Shown here one piece after another: positions 1 to 8,040 of a DNA stretch of 64,000 nucleotides (positions are counted from its first letter, which is position 1; each line of letters opens with the position of its first letter). The stretch is from Roseiarcus sp963805295 (GTDB taxonomy: Bacteria; Pseudomonadota; Alphaproteobacteria; Rhizobiales; Beijerinckiaceae), in assembly GCA_963805295.1 (NCBI GenBank), contig CAWDTW010000058.1, positions 108,342 through 172,341 of the forward strand, in the 5' to 3' direction. The notes below the pieces were generated by a model, which had not been told where the DNA came from, did no database searches, and saw only the letters and a program-made list of their open reading frames with translations. A program made the translations under genes and the position numbers.

Positions 1-78
1 CGTCGAGCCTCCGCACGAGGTCGACGGCGAGACGAACGCGCCATAATATCGCTCGACGCCACCGGTAAGGGCGCTCAT
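1..78 (-). CDS. Unidentified gene, 5' end only (runs off window edge)
   Basis: An open minus-strand frame begins with ATG at 78 and stays open to the window edge for 26 codons (MSALTGGVERYYGAF...). It is divergent from petA, with about 29 bases between the two start codons. I see no convincing Shine-Dalgarno sequence and do not recognise the peptide, so this may be chance coding. Only the arrangement, divergent from a well-supported gene, argues for it. Confidence 0.2.
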   Translation of the reverse strand, partial: MSALTGGVERYYGAFVSPSTSCGGST

Positions 79-107
79 AGTCGGGGAAGGCTTGGGAGGC
101 GAATCGG

Positions 108-767
108 ATGACTCACACCCCTTCTGAAGCGGCCGTCGACGCCACGCCGGCCGAGGCGGCGTCGCGGCGCGACTTTCTCTACCTCGCTACCGGGTCGGTC
201 GCCGCCGTCGGCGCGGCGCTGACGATGTGGCCGTTCATCGACCAGATGAATCCGGACTCGGCGACGATCGCGGCGGCGGGCCCGGTCGACGTCGACGTGA
301 CCCAGATCCAGCCGGGGCAGCGGGTCGTGATCCTGTGGGCCGCGCGGCCGGCGTTCGTCGTCCGCCGCACGCCGGAAGCGCTCGACGAACTGCGCAATCC
401 GAAGCTCGTCGCCCAACTGCGCGATCCCGATTCCGACAATTTGCAGCAGCCGGAATACGCCAAGAACTGGCATCGCTCGATCAAGCCGGAAATCCTCGTG
501 CTGGTCGGCGTCTGCACCCATCTCGGCTGCGTGCCGCTGTTCGACCCCAAGCCCGACCCGACCAATCCGGCGCCGGACTGGCCGGGCGGTTTCTTCTGCC
601 CCTGCCACGGCTCGAAATACGATCTGGCGGGCCGTGTGTTCGAGGGCGTCCCCGCGCCCTACAACCTGCCGGTGCCGCCCAATTTCTTCCCCGACGAGAG
701 GACGATGCGGGTCGGCGAGAACCCGCCGGGCCAGATTTTCGACTTCAATTCGATCCTGCAGGTGTGA
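108..767 (+). CDS. petA: Ubiquinol-cytochrome c reductase iron-sulfur (Rieske) subunit
   Basis: Rieske subunit of the cytochrome bc1 complex, which passes electrons from ubiquinol to cytochrome c1 in the inner membrane. The 219-residue protein has an N-terminal anchor with a twin-arginine-like start (SRRDFLYLATG, about residues 19-29) and one membrane segment. The two cluster-binding boxes are clear: CTHLGC at 136-141 and CPCHGS at 164-169, giving the usual Cys/His pairs and the disulfide cysteines. Oddity: in most alphaproteobacteria petA is followed by petB and petC. Here trmD follows after about 50 bases, so the rest of the bc1 operon is elsewhere or lost from this locus. The ATG at 108 gives a normal family length. 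Confidence 0.93.
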   Translation: MTHTPSEAAVDATPAEAASRRDFLYLATGSVAAVGAALTMWPFIDQMNPDSATIAAAGPVDVDVTQIQPGQRVVILWAARPAFVVRRTPEALDELRNPKLVAQLRDPDSDNLQQPEYAKNWHRSIKPEILVLVGVCTHLGCVPLFDPKPDPTNPAPDWPGGFFCPCHGSKYDLAGRVFEGVPAPYNLPVPPNFFPDERTMRVGENPPGQIFDFNSILQV

Positions 768-818
768 GGCGCGGCGCGGAATGACAGCGGGCGGGCGGAC
801 GCGCTATGCGTCGCCGCC

Positions 819-1520
819 ATGTTCGCCGCAACCATCTTCACTCTCTTTCCCGGCATGTTCCCCGGTCCGTTCGGCCAGTCGCTGGCGGGCGAAGCGCTCA
901 CGCGGGGCCTCTGGTCGCTCGAGGCGCGCGACATCCGCGAGCACGGGCTCGGACGCCACCGGGCGGTCGACGACACGCCGGCGGGCGGCGGCCCCGGCAT
1001 GGTGATCCGCGCCGACGTCGTCGCCGCGAGCCTCGACGCCGCGCTTCTGCCGGACGACCTCCGCCCGCGCCTCGTCACGAGCCCGCGCGGCAGGCCGTTC
1101 ACGCAGGCTCACGCCCGCGCATGGGCGACGGGGCCCGGGCTCGTCATCCTCTGCCCGCGCTTCGAGGGGGTGGACGAGCGGATCATCGAGGCGCGCGGTC
1201 TCGTCGAGGTCTCGATCGGCGACTACGTGCTGTCGGGCGGCGAGATCGCCGCGCTCGCCATCCTCGACGCCTGCGTGCGGCTCGTCCCCGGCGTGATGGG
1301 CAAGGAGGCCTCGGGCGAGGAGGAGAGTTTCGAGAAGGGCCTGCTCGAATATCCGCACTATACGCGGCCCCGCACATGGGAGGGGCGCGCGATTCCCGAC
1401 GTGCTGCTGTCGGGCAACCACGCGAAAATCGCCGAATGGCGGCGGGCGGAGGCGGAGCGGATCACACGGGAGAGGCGGCCGGATCTGGGCGTCTCTTCTC
1501 ACGCCAAGGGCGTCGATTGA
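819..1520 (+). CDS. trmD: tRNA (guanine-N1-)-methyltransferase TrmD
   Basis: Methylates G37 at N1 in tRNAs reading CNN codons, using S-adenosylmethionine; this prevents +1 frameshifting and is generally essential. The 233-residue protein shows the trefoil-knot SPOUT motifs in order: an N-terminal FTLFPGMFPG, then DTPAGGGPGMVIR, CPRFEGVDERI, EVSIGDYVLSGGE and the C-terminal LLEYPHYTRP with LLSGNHAKI. The usual CGRFEG reads CPRFEG here, a small deviation. TrmD normally sits in rpsP-rimM-trmD-rplS; none of those partners is adjacent, and the next gene is convergent. Confidence 0.95.
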   Translation: MFAATIFTLFPGMFPGPFGQSLAGEALTRGLWSLEARDIREHGLGRHRAVDDTPAGGGPGMVIRADVVAASLDAALLPDDLRPRLVTSPRGRPFTQAHARAWATGPGLVILCPRFEGVDERIIEARGLVEVSIGDYVLSGGEIAALAILDACVRLVPGVMGKEASGEEESFEKGLLEYPHYTRPRTWEGRAIPDVLLSGNHAKIAEWRRAEAERITRERRPDLGVSSHAKGVD

Positions 1521-1555
1521 CGCACGTCTCTCGACGGGCAACGCGGGAGAGGGGA

Positions 1556-2438
1556 CTACCGCGTAGGCACCGGGTGTTCGCCGCGGTAGTCGTAGAAGCC
1601 GCGCTGGGTCTTGCGGCCGAGCCAGCCGGCCTCGACGTATTTCACCAGGAGCGGGCAGGGGCGGTATTTCGAATCCGCCAGGCCCTCGTGCAGCACCTGC
1701 ATCACGGCGAGACAGGTGTCGAGGCCGATGAAGTCGGCGAGCTGCAGCGGGCCCATCGGGTGGTTGGCGCCGAGCCGCATGGCGGTGTCGATCGAACTCG
1801 ACGGAGCCCACGCCCTCGTAGAGCGTGTAGACGGCCTCGTTGATCATCGGCAGAAGGATGCGGTTGACGATGAAGGCCGGAAAATCCTCCGACATGGTCG
1901 CCGTCTTGCCGAGCCGGTTGACGAAGGCCTTGGCCGCCTCGAACGTGTCGTCCTTGGTCGCGATGCCGCGGATGAGCTCGACAAGCTGCATGCGCGGCAC
2001 CGGGTTCATGAAATGCATGCCGATGAAGCGCTCGGGATTGGCGGTCACCGACGCGAGGCGGGTGATCGAGATCGACGAGGTGTTGGAGGCGAGGATCGCG
2101 TCGGGCTTGAGGAAGGAGCGGAGCGAGGCGAAGATCTTGCGCTTGACGTCCTCGTTTTCCGACGCCGCCTCGACGACGAGATCGCAGTCGCCGAGCCTGT
2201 CGAGGGTCGGCGCGTACTGGATGCGGTCGAGGATCGCCCTGCGGCCCGGCTCGTCCAGCTGACCCCTCTGGATCTGGCGCGAAAGGTGCCCGTTGATCGT
2301 CGCCAGCGCCGCTTGCACCCGCTCCTCGGCGACGTCGTTGAGGAGGACGCCCATTCCCGCCTGGGCGGCGACCTGGGCGATGCCGGCGCCCATCTGCCCC
2401 GCGCCGATCACCCCGACCGTCTCGATGTTCAGTGCCAT
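1556..2438 (-). pseudogene. 3-hydroxybutyryl-CoA (3-hydroxyacyl-CoA) dehydrogenase, single-base frameshift
   Basis: NAD-dependent oxidation of 3-hydroxyacyl-CoA in beta-oxidation or the PHB/butyrate pathway. From ATG 2438 the frame gives the Rossmann GVIGAGQMGAGIA, SNTSSISITRLA, the catalytic-type GMHFMNPVPRM and the FIVNRILLPMINEA motif. It then loses frame around 1795, where one extra T on the coding strand separates EGVGSVE from the expected SIDTAM. The rest continues in another frame (RLGANHPMGPLQLADFIGLDT to GFYDYRGEHPVPTR) and stops at 1556. Removing that base restores one full-length protein. It lies downstream of etfBA on the same strand, the usual partnership of dehydrogenation with electron-transferring flavoprotein. 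The frameshift is either a recent inactivation or a sequence error. Confidence 0.85.
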
Positions 2439-2540
2439 GTTCTCAACCTGCCAAGCCGCCCCGTTTCGTGCTGGGATCATAGACGAGCGGCGGCGGGCGT
2501 CCAGTCGGACGCCTCGGCCCTTCGTCGGATGCGGCGGACG

Positions 2541-3485
2541 TCACCGTCCGATCTTGGCCAGTTCCGCCGTCAGCTCCGGCAGAGCCTGATAGAGGTCCGC
2601 CACCAGGCCGTAGTCGGCGACCTGGAAGATCGGGGCCTCCTCGTCCTTGTTGATGGCGACGATGACCTTCGAATCCTTCATGCCGGCCAGATGCTGGATC
2701 GCGCCGGAAATGCCGACCGCGATATAGAGCTCGGGCGCCACCACCTTGCCGGTCTGGCCGACCTGCCAGTCGTTCGGGGCGTACCCGGCGTCGACCGCGG
2801 CGCGCGAGGCGCCCATCGCCGCGCCGAGCTTGTCGGCCACCGGCTCGATGTAGGTCTTGAAGTTTTCCGCCTTCTGCATCGCCCGGCCGCCCGAGATGAT
2901 GATCTTGGCCGAGGTCAGCTCCGGCCGGTCGGACTTGGCGAGCGCCTCGCCGACGAAGGAGGAGACGCCCGGGTCGGCGGCGGCGGCGACCGGCTCGATC
3001 GGCGCCGAGCCGCCTCGGCCGGTCGCGGCGAAGGACGCGGTGCGCACGGTGACCACGATCTTCGCATCGGTCGATTCGACCGTCTGGATGGCGTTGCCGG
3101 CGTAGATCGGCCGTTCGAAGGTCTTGGGGCCCAGAACCTTGGTGATGTCGGAGACCTGCATCACGTCGAGGAGGGCCGCGACCCGCGGGGCGACGTTCTT
3201 GGCCGCCGCGGTCGAGGGCGCGACGATCGCGTCGTAGCCGGGAGCGAGCGAGACGATCAGCGCCGCCAGCGGCTCGGCGAGCCCATGGGCGTAGATCGCG
3301 TCGTCGGCGATGCGCACTCTTGCGACGCCGGCGAGCTCGGCGGCGCTCGCGGCGGCCGCGCCGTCGTCATGCCCCGCCACCAGAATGTCGACGGGCGCGC
3401 CCAGTTCGAGCGCGGCGGTCAACGCGCGCGCGGTCATGTCGCTGAGATGGCCGCCCACGACTTCGGCCAGAAGAAGGGTCGCCAT
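2541..3485 (-). CDS. etfA: Electron transfer flavoprotein subunit alpha
   Basis: Alpha subunit of the FAD-carrying heterodimer that accepts electrons from acyl-CoA dehydrogenases and hands them to ETF-ubiquinone oxidoreductase. The 314-residue protein ends with the ETF-alpha FAD-binding signature, LYIAVGISGAIQHLAGMKDS followed by VIVAINKDEEAPIF, preceded by the conserved WQVGQTGKVVAPE. It starts 2 bases after the etfB stop, indicating co-translation, and lies upstream of the broken 3-hydroxyacyl-CoA dehydrogenase. No anomalies are seen. Confidence 0.95.
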   Translation of the reverse strand: MATLLLAEVVGGHLSDMTARALTAALELGAPVDILVAGHDDGAAAASAAELAGVARVRIADDAIYAHGLAEPLAALIVSLAPGYDAIVAPSTAAAKNVAPRVAALLDVMQVSDITKVLGPKTFERPIYAGNAIQTVESTDAKIVVTVRTASFAATGRGGSAPIEPVAAAADPGVSSFVGEALAKSDRPELTSAKIIISGGRAMQKAENFKTYIEPVADKLGAAMGASRAAVDAGYAPNDWQVGQTGKVVAPELYIAVGISGAIQHLAGMKDSKVIVAINKDEEAPIFQVADYGLVADLYQALPELTAELAKIGR

Positions 3486-3487
3486 GG

Positions 3488-4237
3488 TCAGATCACTCCC
3501 GCTTCGTCATGCAGCTTGGCGACGAGCTCCGCCACCGTCTTGACTTTCACGCCCGACTTGCGGCCGCTCGGCTCCGCGGTCTTGATGACCTTGAGACGGG
3601 GCGCGACGTCGACGCCGTAATCGGCGGGCGTCTTCTCGTCGATCGGCTTCTTCTTCGCCTTCATGATGTTGGGCAGCGAAGCGTAGCGCGGCTCGTTGAG
3701 GCGCAGATCGGCAGTGACGATCGCCGGCAGCTTCAGCGCGACCGTCTGCATGCCGCCGTCGACCTCGCGGGTGACTTCGACGCCGCCGTCGCCGATGACG
3801 ACCTTCGAGGCGAACGTGCCCTGGCCCCAGCCGGTCAGCGCCGCCAACATCTGCCCGGTCTGGTTGCAGTCGTCGTCGATCGCCTGCTTGCCCATGATGA
3901 CGAGGCCAGGTTGCTCGGCGGCGACCACGCCCTTCAAGAGCTTGGCGACCGCGAGCGGCTCCATGAGCGCGTCGGTCTTGACCAGGACGCCACGATCCGC
4001 GCCCATCGCGAGCGCGGTGCGGATGGTCTCGCCCGCCTGCGCCGGGCCGATCGAGACGATGACGACCTCGGTCGCCTTGCCCGCCTCCTTCTGGCGCAGC
4101 GCCTCCTCGACCGCGATTTCGTCGAACGGATTCATCGACATCTTGACGTTGGCGAGCTCGACGCCCGACCCGTCCGCCTTGATCCGGATCTTGATGTTGT
4201 AATCGACCACCCGTTTCACGGGCACGAGAATCTTCAT
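3488..4237 (-). CDS. etfB: Electron transfer flavoprotein subunit beta
   Basis: Beta (AMP-binding) subunit of ETF. I chose the ATG at 4237, giving MKILVPVKRVVDYN as in other family members, preceded by a GGAG Shine-Dalgarno; a longer open frame upstream (to 4270) has no family support. The 249-residue protein contains the ETF-beta signature region around NEPRYASLPNIMKAKKKPI and the GKQAIDDDCNQTGQ motif. etfA follows after 2 bases. The gene heads a probable etfB-etfA-hydroxyacyl-CoA dehydrogenase transcript read leftwards. Confidence 0.95.
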   Translation of the reverse strand: MKILVPVKRVVDYNIKIRIKADGSGVELANVKMSMNPFDEIAVEEALRQKEAGKATEVVIVSIGPAQAGETIRTALAMGADRGVLVKTDALMEPLAVAKLLKGVVAAEQPGLVIMGKQAIDDDCNQTGQMLAALTGWGQGTFASKVVIGDGGVEVTREVDGGMQTVALKLPAIVTADLRLNEPRYASLPNIMKAKKKPIDEKTPADYGVDVAPRLKVIKTAEPSGRKSGVKVKTVAELVAKLHDEAGVI

Positions 4238-4388
4238 GAGCGGGATCACTCCGTCCTCGGTCGAGCGCATTTGCCCGGCAATTCGAGGCCGAAACCCCTA
4301 ATCTTGACGATTGCGCAAGTCAACGCGGCGGAACGTTTGATTCCCGGCCCGTTCCAACGGGTTCCCGGCCGGTCAAAATAGCGTCACA

Positions 4389-4404
4389 GTCATGCCGGCA
4401 TGAC
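4389..4404. promoter_or_regulatory. 16-bp perfect palindrome in the divergent etfB / ABC-importer intergenic region
   Basis: Within the 383-base gap between etfB (leftward) and the binding-protein gene (rightward) lies GTCATGCCGGCATGAC, a perfect inverted repeat with no loop, of the kind bound by dimeric repressors. A TTGACA at 4511-4516 could be a -35 box for the rightward gene and TTGACT (complement of 4318-4323) for etfB, but matching -10 boxes are weak. The remainder of the gap holds no open frame I would support. No regulator is encoded next to it, so the operator role is inference. Confidence 0.35.
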
Positions 4405-4620
4405 ATGCGGATAGCCTCGGTGTCCGTTCGAAAGCGCATTTTCGTCCGGATCGTGCGGACCTGGCAATACGGAGCCATCGTCGATTAAACTTCCGCAGTG
4501 CGCTGTGCAATTGACAGAGGCACAAATCTGGCGACAACTTCGGTGACCACGCCCCGTGGGCAAAAGAAGAACGGCCGATCGTTGTCTGGGAAAGGGGCGC
4601 TCTCGAGAGGAAACCATACA

Positions 4621-6210
4621 ATGAGCGAACTGGACTACTGGAAAGGGCAGCTGCTCAAGGGCGGCGTCACGCGCCGCGAGTTCATGGGCCGCGCCGCCGC
4701 GCTCGGCGCTTCGAGCCTCGCGATTTCGGCCATGCTGGCGAGCGCGGACGCGCTGGCCGCCGACACGCCGCGCAAAGGGGGGGTGCTCAGGCTCGGCCTC
4801 GCCGGCGGCAGCACGACTGACAGCGTCGACGTCACCTCCTATAACGACTCGGTGATGATCGACGTCAGCCACGGCCTGTTCAACGGCCTCGTCGAATGGG
4901 GCCAGGACGGCAAGCCGCATCCGGAGCTGGCGGAGACCTTCGAGCCGAAGAACGGCGCGAAGGATTGGATATTCAATCTTCGCAAGGGAATAAAATTCTC
5001 GAACGGCCAGGAATTCACTGCTGACGACACGGTCTATTCGCTCAACTTGCATCGCGGCGACACCAAATCGGGCGCCGCTGGGCCGATGAAGGAAGTCTCG
5101 GACGTCAAGAAGCTCGACAAATACCAGATCGAGGTCTCGCTCGCGGCGCCCGACGCGGATTTTCCCTATACCTTGACGGACTACCACCTGCTGATGGTTC
5201 CAGAAGGCTTCAAGGACTGGGCCAAGCCGGTCGGCACCGGGGCGTTCCTGCTCGAGAAATTCGATCCCGGCGTGCGCATCGTCTTGAAGAAGCGGCCCGA
5301 CTATTGGAAGGAGGGCCGCGGGTGGCTCGACGGCGCCGATGTGACAGTCATCAACGACGGTTCGGCTCGCCTCAACGCGCTGATCTCGGGCCAGGTGGAT
5401 GCGATCAACCGCGTCGACCACAACGCGGTCGCCCTGCTCACCAAGACGCCGAGGATCGAGGTCGTGCGGGCGCCGGGCGGCTGGTTCACGATCTTGGCGA
5501 TGCAGATTGATAAGGACCCCTACTCCAACCCGGACATCCGTCTCGCGCTCAAATACGCCGCCGATCGCGACCAGATCCTGAAGGCGCTGTTCAGCGGCTA
5601 CGGCACCCTCGGCAACGATCATCCGATTCCGCGCAGCGATCCCTACTTCAACGCCGAGCTGCCGCAGCGCAAGTACGATCCGGACAAAGCGGCCTTCCAT
5701 TTGAGGAAGTCGGGAATCGCCGTTCCGAAAATCCTGTTACAGGCCTCGGACGCGGCGTTCAACGGCGCCGTCGACATGGCGACGCTCTTCCAGGCGAACG
5801 CCGCAAAGGCCGGCATCAAGGTCGACGTCAAGAAGGAGCCGGCCGACGGCTTCTTTGACAACGTCTGGCTGAAAGGCGCTTTCGTCGAGAGCTATTGGGG
5901 CGGACGCCCGGCGGCGACCCAGATGCTCGCCGTCGCATTCGCCGCGAACGCCCCCTGGAATGAGACCCACTGGAAGAACGAGAAGTTCTCCCAGCTGCTC
6001 GATGACGCGCGAGCCGAAACCGACGAGGCCAAGCGCAAGACCTACATCTGGGAAATGCAGGCCATGCTGAACGAGGACGGCGGCGCGCTCATTCCCGCCT
6101 TCCGCGACTGGCTCGACGCCCACAACGCCAAAGTCGGCGGCCATACCCCGCACGGCGGGTTCGACATGGACAACGGCATGATTCTCGACAAGGCATGGCT
6201 GAAGTCGTAA
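4621..6210 (+). CDS. ABC transporter substrate-binding protein, peptide/nickel type (SBP family 5)
   Basis: Periplasmic receptor of a peptide-type importer. The 529-residue protein carries a twin-arginine export signal (TRREFMGRAAALGASSLAIS, about residues 17-36) ending in ADALAADTP. It then shows the family-5 features: an early GGVLRLGL strand, LAETFEPKNGAKDWIFNLRKGIKFSNG, a middle RPDYWKEGRG and a C-terminal EMQAMLNEDGGALIP. I started at ATG 4621, preceded by GAGAGGAA; an open frame reaching back to 4498 has no signal sequence. Two permeases and a double ATPase follow in the same orientation. The substrate cannot be read from sequence; di/oligopeptides or opine-like compounds are possible. 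Confidence 0.85.
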   Translation: MSELDYWKGQLLKGGVTRREFMGRAAALGASSLAISAMLASADALAADTPRKGGVLRLGLAGGSTTDSVDVTSYNDSVMIDVSHGLFNGLVEWGQDGKPHPELAETFEPKNGAKDWIFNLRKGIKFSNGQEFTADDTVYSLNLHRGDTKSGAAGPMKEVSDVKKLDKYQIEVSLAAPDADFPYTLTDYHLLMVPEGFKDWAKPVGTGAFLLEKFDPGVRIVLKKRPDYWKEGRGWLDGADVTVINDGSARLNALISGQVDAINRVDHNAVALLTKTPRIEVVRAPGGWFTILAMQIDKDPYSNPDIRLALKYAADRDQILKALFSGYGTLGNDHPIPRSDPYFNAELPQRKYDPDKAAFHLRKSGIAVPKILLQASDAAFNGAVDMATLFQANAAKAGIKVDVKKEPADGFFDNVWLKGAFVESYWGGRPAATQMLAVAFAANAPWNETHWKNEKFSQLLDDARAETDEAKRKTYIWEMQAMLNEDGGALIPAFRDWLDAHNAKVGGHTPHGGFDMDNGMILDKAWLKS

Positions 6211-6255
6211 CGGCCAATCCTCATTTAGCGACGGCGAGGCGGAGGCGGGTCCAGG

Positions 6256-7203
6256 GTGGGAAGGCTGATCGTCCAGCGGTCCATTCTCGGGGTCTTGACG
6301 TTGTTGGCCGCGTCGGCGCTCATCTTCATCGGCACCGAAATCCTGCCGGGCGACCTCGCCTCCGCCATCCTGCAGAATCAGGCGACCCCGGAAAATCTCG
6401 CCAAGCTGCGTCTCGAGCTCGGCCTCGATCGGCCGGCGATCCTGCGTTATTTCGAGTGGCTGTTCAGCGCTCTGCAAGGCCATTTTGGCCATTCGCTCGC
6501 CAACGGGCGCGACGTCCTGGAGGAGATCGCGCCGCGTTTCGCCAATACGATGTTCCTGGCGGCCTATGCGGCGTTGGCGGCGGTGCCGCTAGCGGTCGGA
6601 CTCGGCCTCGCCGCCGCGATCAAGCAGGGCAGCGCGTTCGACCGGCTGGTCAATCTTGTCACCCTGATGACCATTTCCGTGCCCGAGTACTTCGTCGCCT
6701 ATCTCCTGATCAAATATGTCGCGGTCGATCTCGGCTGGTTTCCCTCGCTCGCCAACGTGTCCCCGGACACGTCCTTTCCCGACCGGCTCTATTACGCCTT
6801 CCTGCCGATGGTGACGCTCGCGCTCGTCATCGTCGCGCATATGATGCGGATGACGCGCGCCTCAGTGCTGGCGGTGATGGCGAGCCCCTATATCGAAATG
6901 GCGATCCTCAAGGGCCTGACCAAGACGCGCATCGTGATGCGCCACGCCCTGCCCAACGCGCTCGCGCCAATCATCTCGGTCATCGCGCTGAACCTCGCCT
7001 ACCTCATCGTCGGCGTGGTCGTGGTCGAGACGGTCTTCGTTTATCCCGGCCTCGGCCAGTTGATGGTCGACGAGGTGTCCAAGCACGACGTGCCGGTCGT
7101 GCAGGCCTGCGGCCTCATCTTCGCCGCCGCGTTCATCCTGCTCAACATGGTCGCCGACATACTCTCCATTCTCTCGAATCCGCGTCTGCGGCAGCCGCGC
7201 TGA
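6256..7203 (+). CDS. ABC transporter permease, DppB type
   Basis: First inner-membrane subunit of the peptide-type importer (315 residues, GTG start at 6256). The N-terminus is typical of the DppB/OppB group, with a membrane segment followed by GDLASAILQNQATPENLAKL and a periplasmic loop. Several hydrophobic spans follow, then the EAA-type cytoplasmic loop that docks on the ATPase (GLTKTRIVMRHALPNALAP). It lies 45 bases after the binding-protein gene and 9 bases before the second permease. No damage is visible. Confidence 0.88.
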   Translation: MGRLIVQRSILGVLTLLAASALIFIGTEILPGDLASAILQNQATPENLAKLRLELGLDRPAILRYFEWLFSALQGHFGHSLANGRDVLEEIAPRFANTMFLAAYAALAAVPLAVGLGLAAAIKQGSAFDRLVNLVTLMTISVPEYFVAYLLIKYVAVDLGWFPSLANVSPDTSFPDRLYYAFLPMVTLALVIVAHMMRMTRASVLAVMASPYIEMAILKGLTKTRIVMRHALPNALAPIISVIALNLAYLIVGVVVVETVFVYPGLGQLMVDEVSKHDVPVVQACGLIFAAAFILLNMVADILSILSNPRLRQPR

Positions 7204-7212
7204 GGCCAGTCG

Positions 7213-8040
7213 ATGCGCATCCTGGGACACAAGCTCAGCGTCACCGCCCAAATCGGCCTCGCGATCGTCGCGCTGAACCTGAGCATGGCGCTGTTCGCCC
7301 CGCTGATCGCGCCTTACGACCAGACGACTCCGCTCGGCGACGCGTGGTCCGACCCGGACGCGCAGCACTGGCTCGGGCTCGACAATCTCGGGCGCGATCT
7401 CTTGAGCCGGCTCATTTATGGCGCGCGCATGTCGATCGGCCTCGCCCTCGTCATCACCGCGCTGTCGTTCTGCATCGGCATCATTTCCGGCTTTGCCGCC
7501 GCGGTCGCAGGAGGATGGATCGATCAGGCCCTGTCGCGGCTCGTCGATCTGCTGCTCTCGATGCCGACGCTCATTTTCGCCTTCGTCATCCTGTCGGTCC
7601 TCGGCTCCGGATTGCCGGTGCTCATCGTGACCATTGCGGTCCTTGATTCGACCAAGGTGTTCCGCCTCGCGCGCTCGGTTGCCGTCGGCATCGTCAGCCT
7701 CGAGTTCGTCGAGGCGGCGCGATTGCGGGGCGAGGGCTGGTGGTGGATCGTCAGCCGCGAAATTCTTCCCAATGCGGTCGCGCCGCTGACAGCGGAATTC
7801 GGCCTGCGCTTCTGCTTCACCTTTCTGTTCATCGCCGCCTTGAGCTTTCTCGGCCTCGGAGTGCAGCCGCCCGCCGCCGACTGGGGCAGCATGGTCAAGG
7901 ACTACCGCGACATGATCAATTTCGGCTATGCGGCGCCGATCTATCCCGCCGCCGCGATCGCGATTCTGACGATCGGCGTCAATTTCGTCGTCGACTGGAT
8001 GCTGGCCATCCATTCGCGCGGCCAGGGAGAGGGCGCATGA
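7213..8040 (+). CDS. ABC transporter permease, DppC type
   Basis: Second permease of the importer (275 residues). The N-terminal membrane segment, the family motif HWLGLDNLGRDLLSRLIYGAR and the EAA loop (RGEGWWWIVSREILPNAVAP) place it in the DppC/OppC group. At least five hydrophobic spans are visible. Its TGA stop overlaps the ATG of the ATPase gene (ATGA at 8037-8040), so translation of the two is probably coupled. Confidence 0.88.
   Translation: MRILGHKLSVTAQIGLAIVALNLSMALFAPLIAPYDQTTPLGDAWSDPDAQHWLGLDNLGRDLLSRLIYGARMSIGLALVITALSFCIGIISGFAAAVAGGWIDQALSRLVDLLLSMPTLIFAFVILSVLGSGLPVLIVTIAVLDSTKVFRLARSVAVGIVSLEFVEAARLRGEGWWWIVSREILPNAVAPLTAEFGLRFCFTFLFIAALSFLGLGVQPPAADWGSMVKDYRDMINFGYAAPIYPAAAIAILTIGVNFVVDWMLAIHSRGQGEGA

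Noticed and set aside
1611..3620. 669-codon plus-strand frame
   Set aside because: Antisense shadow of the dehydrogenase and etfA, with low-complexity composition and no motif.
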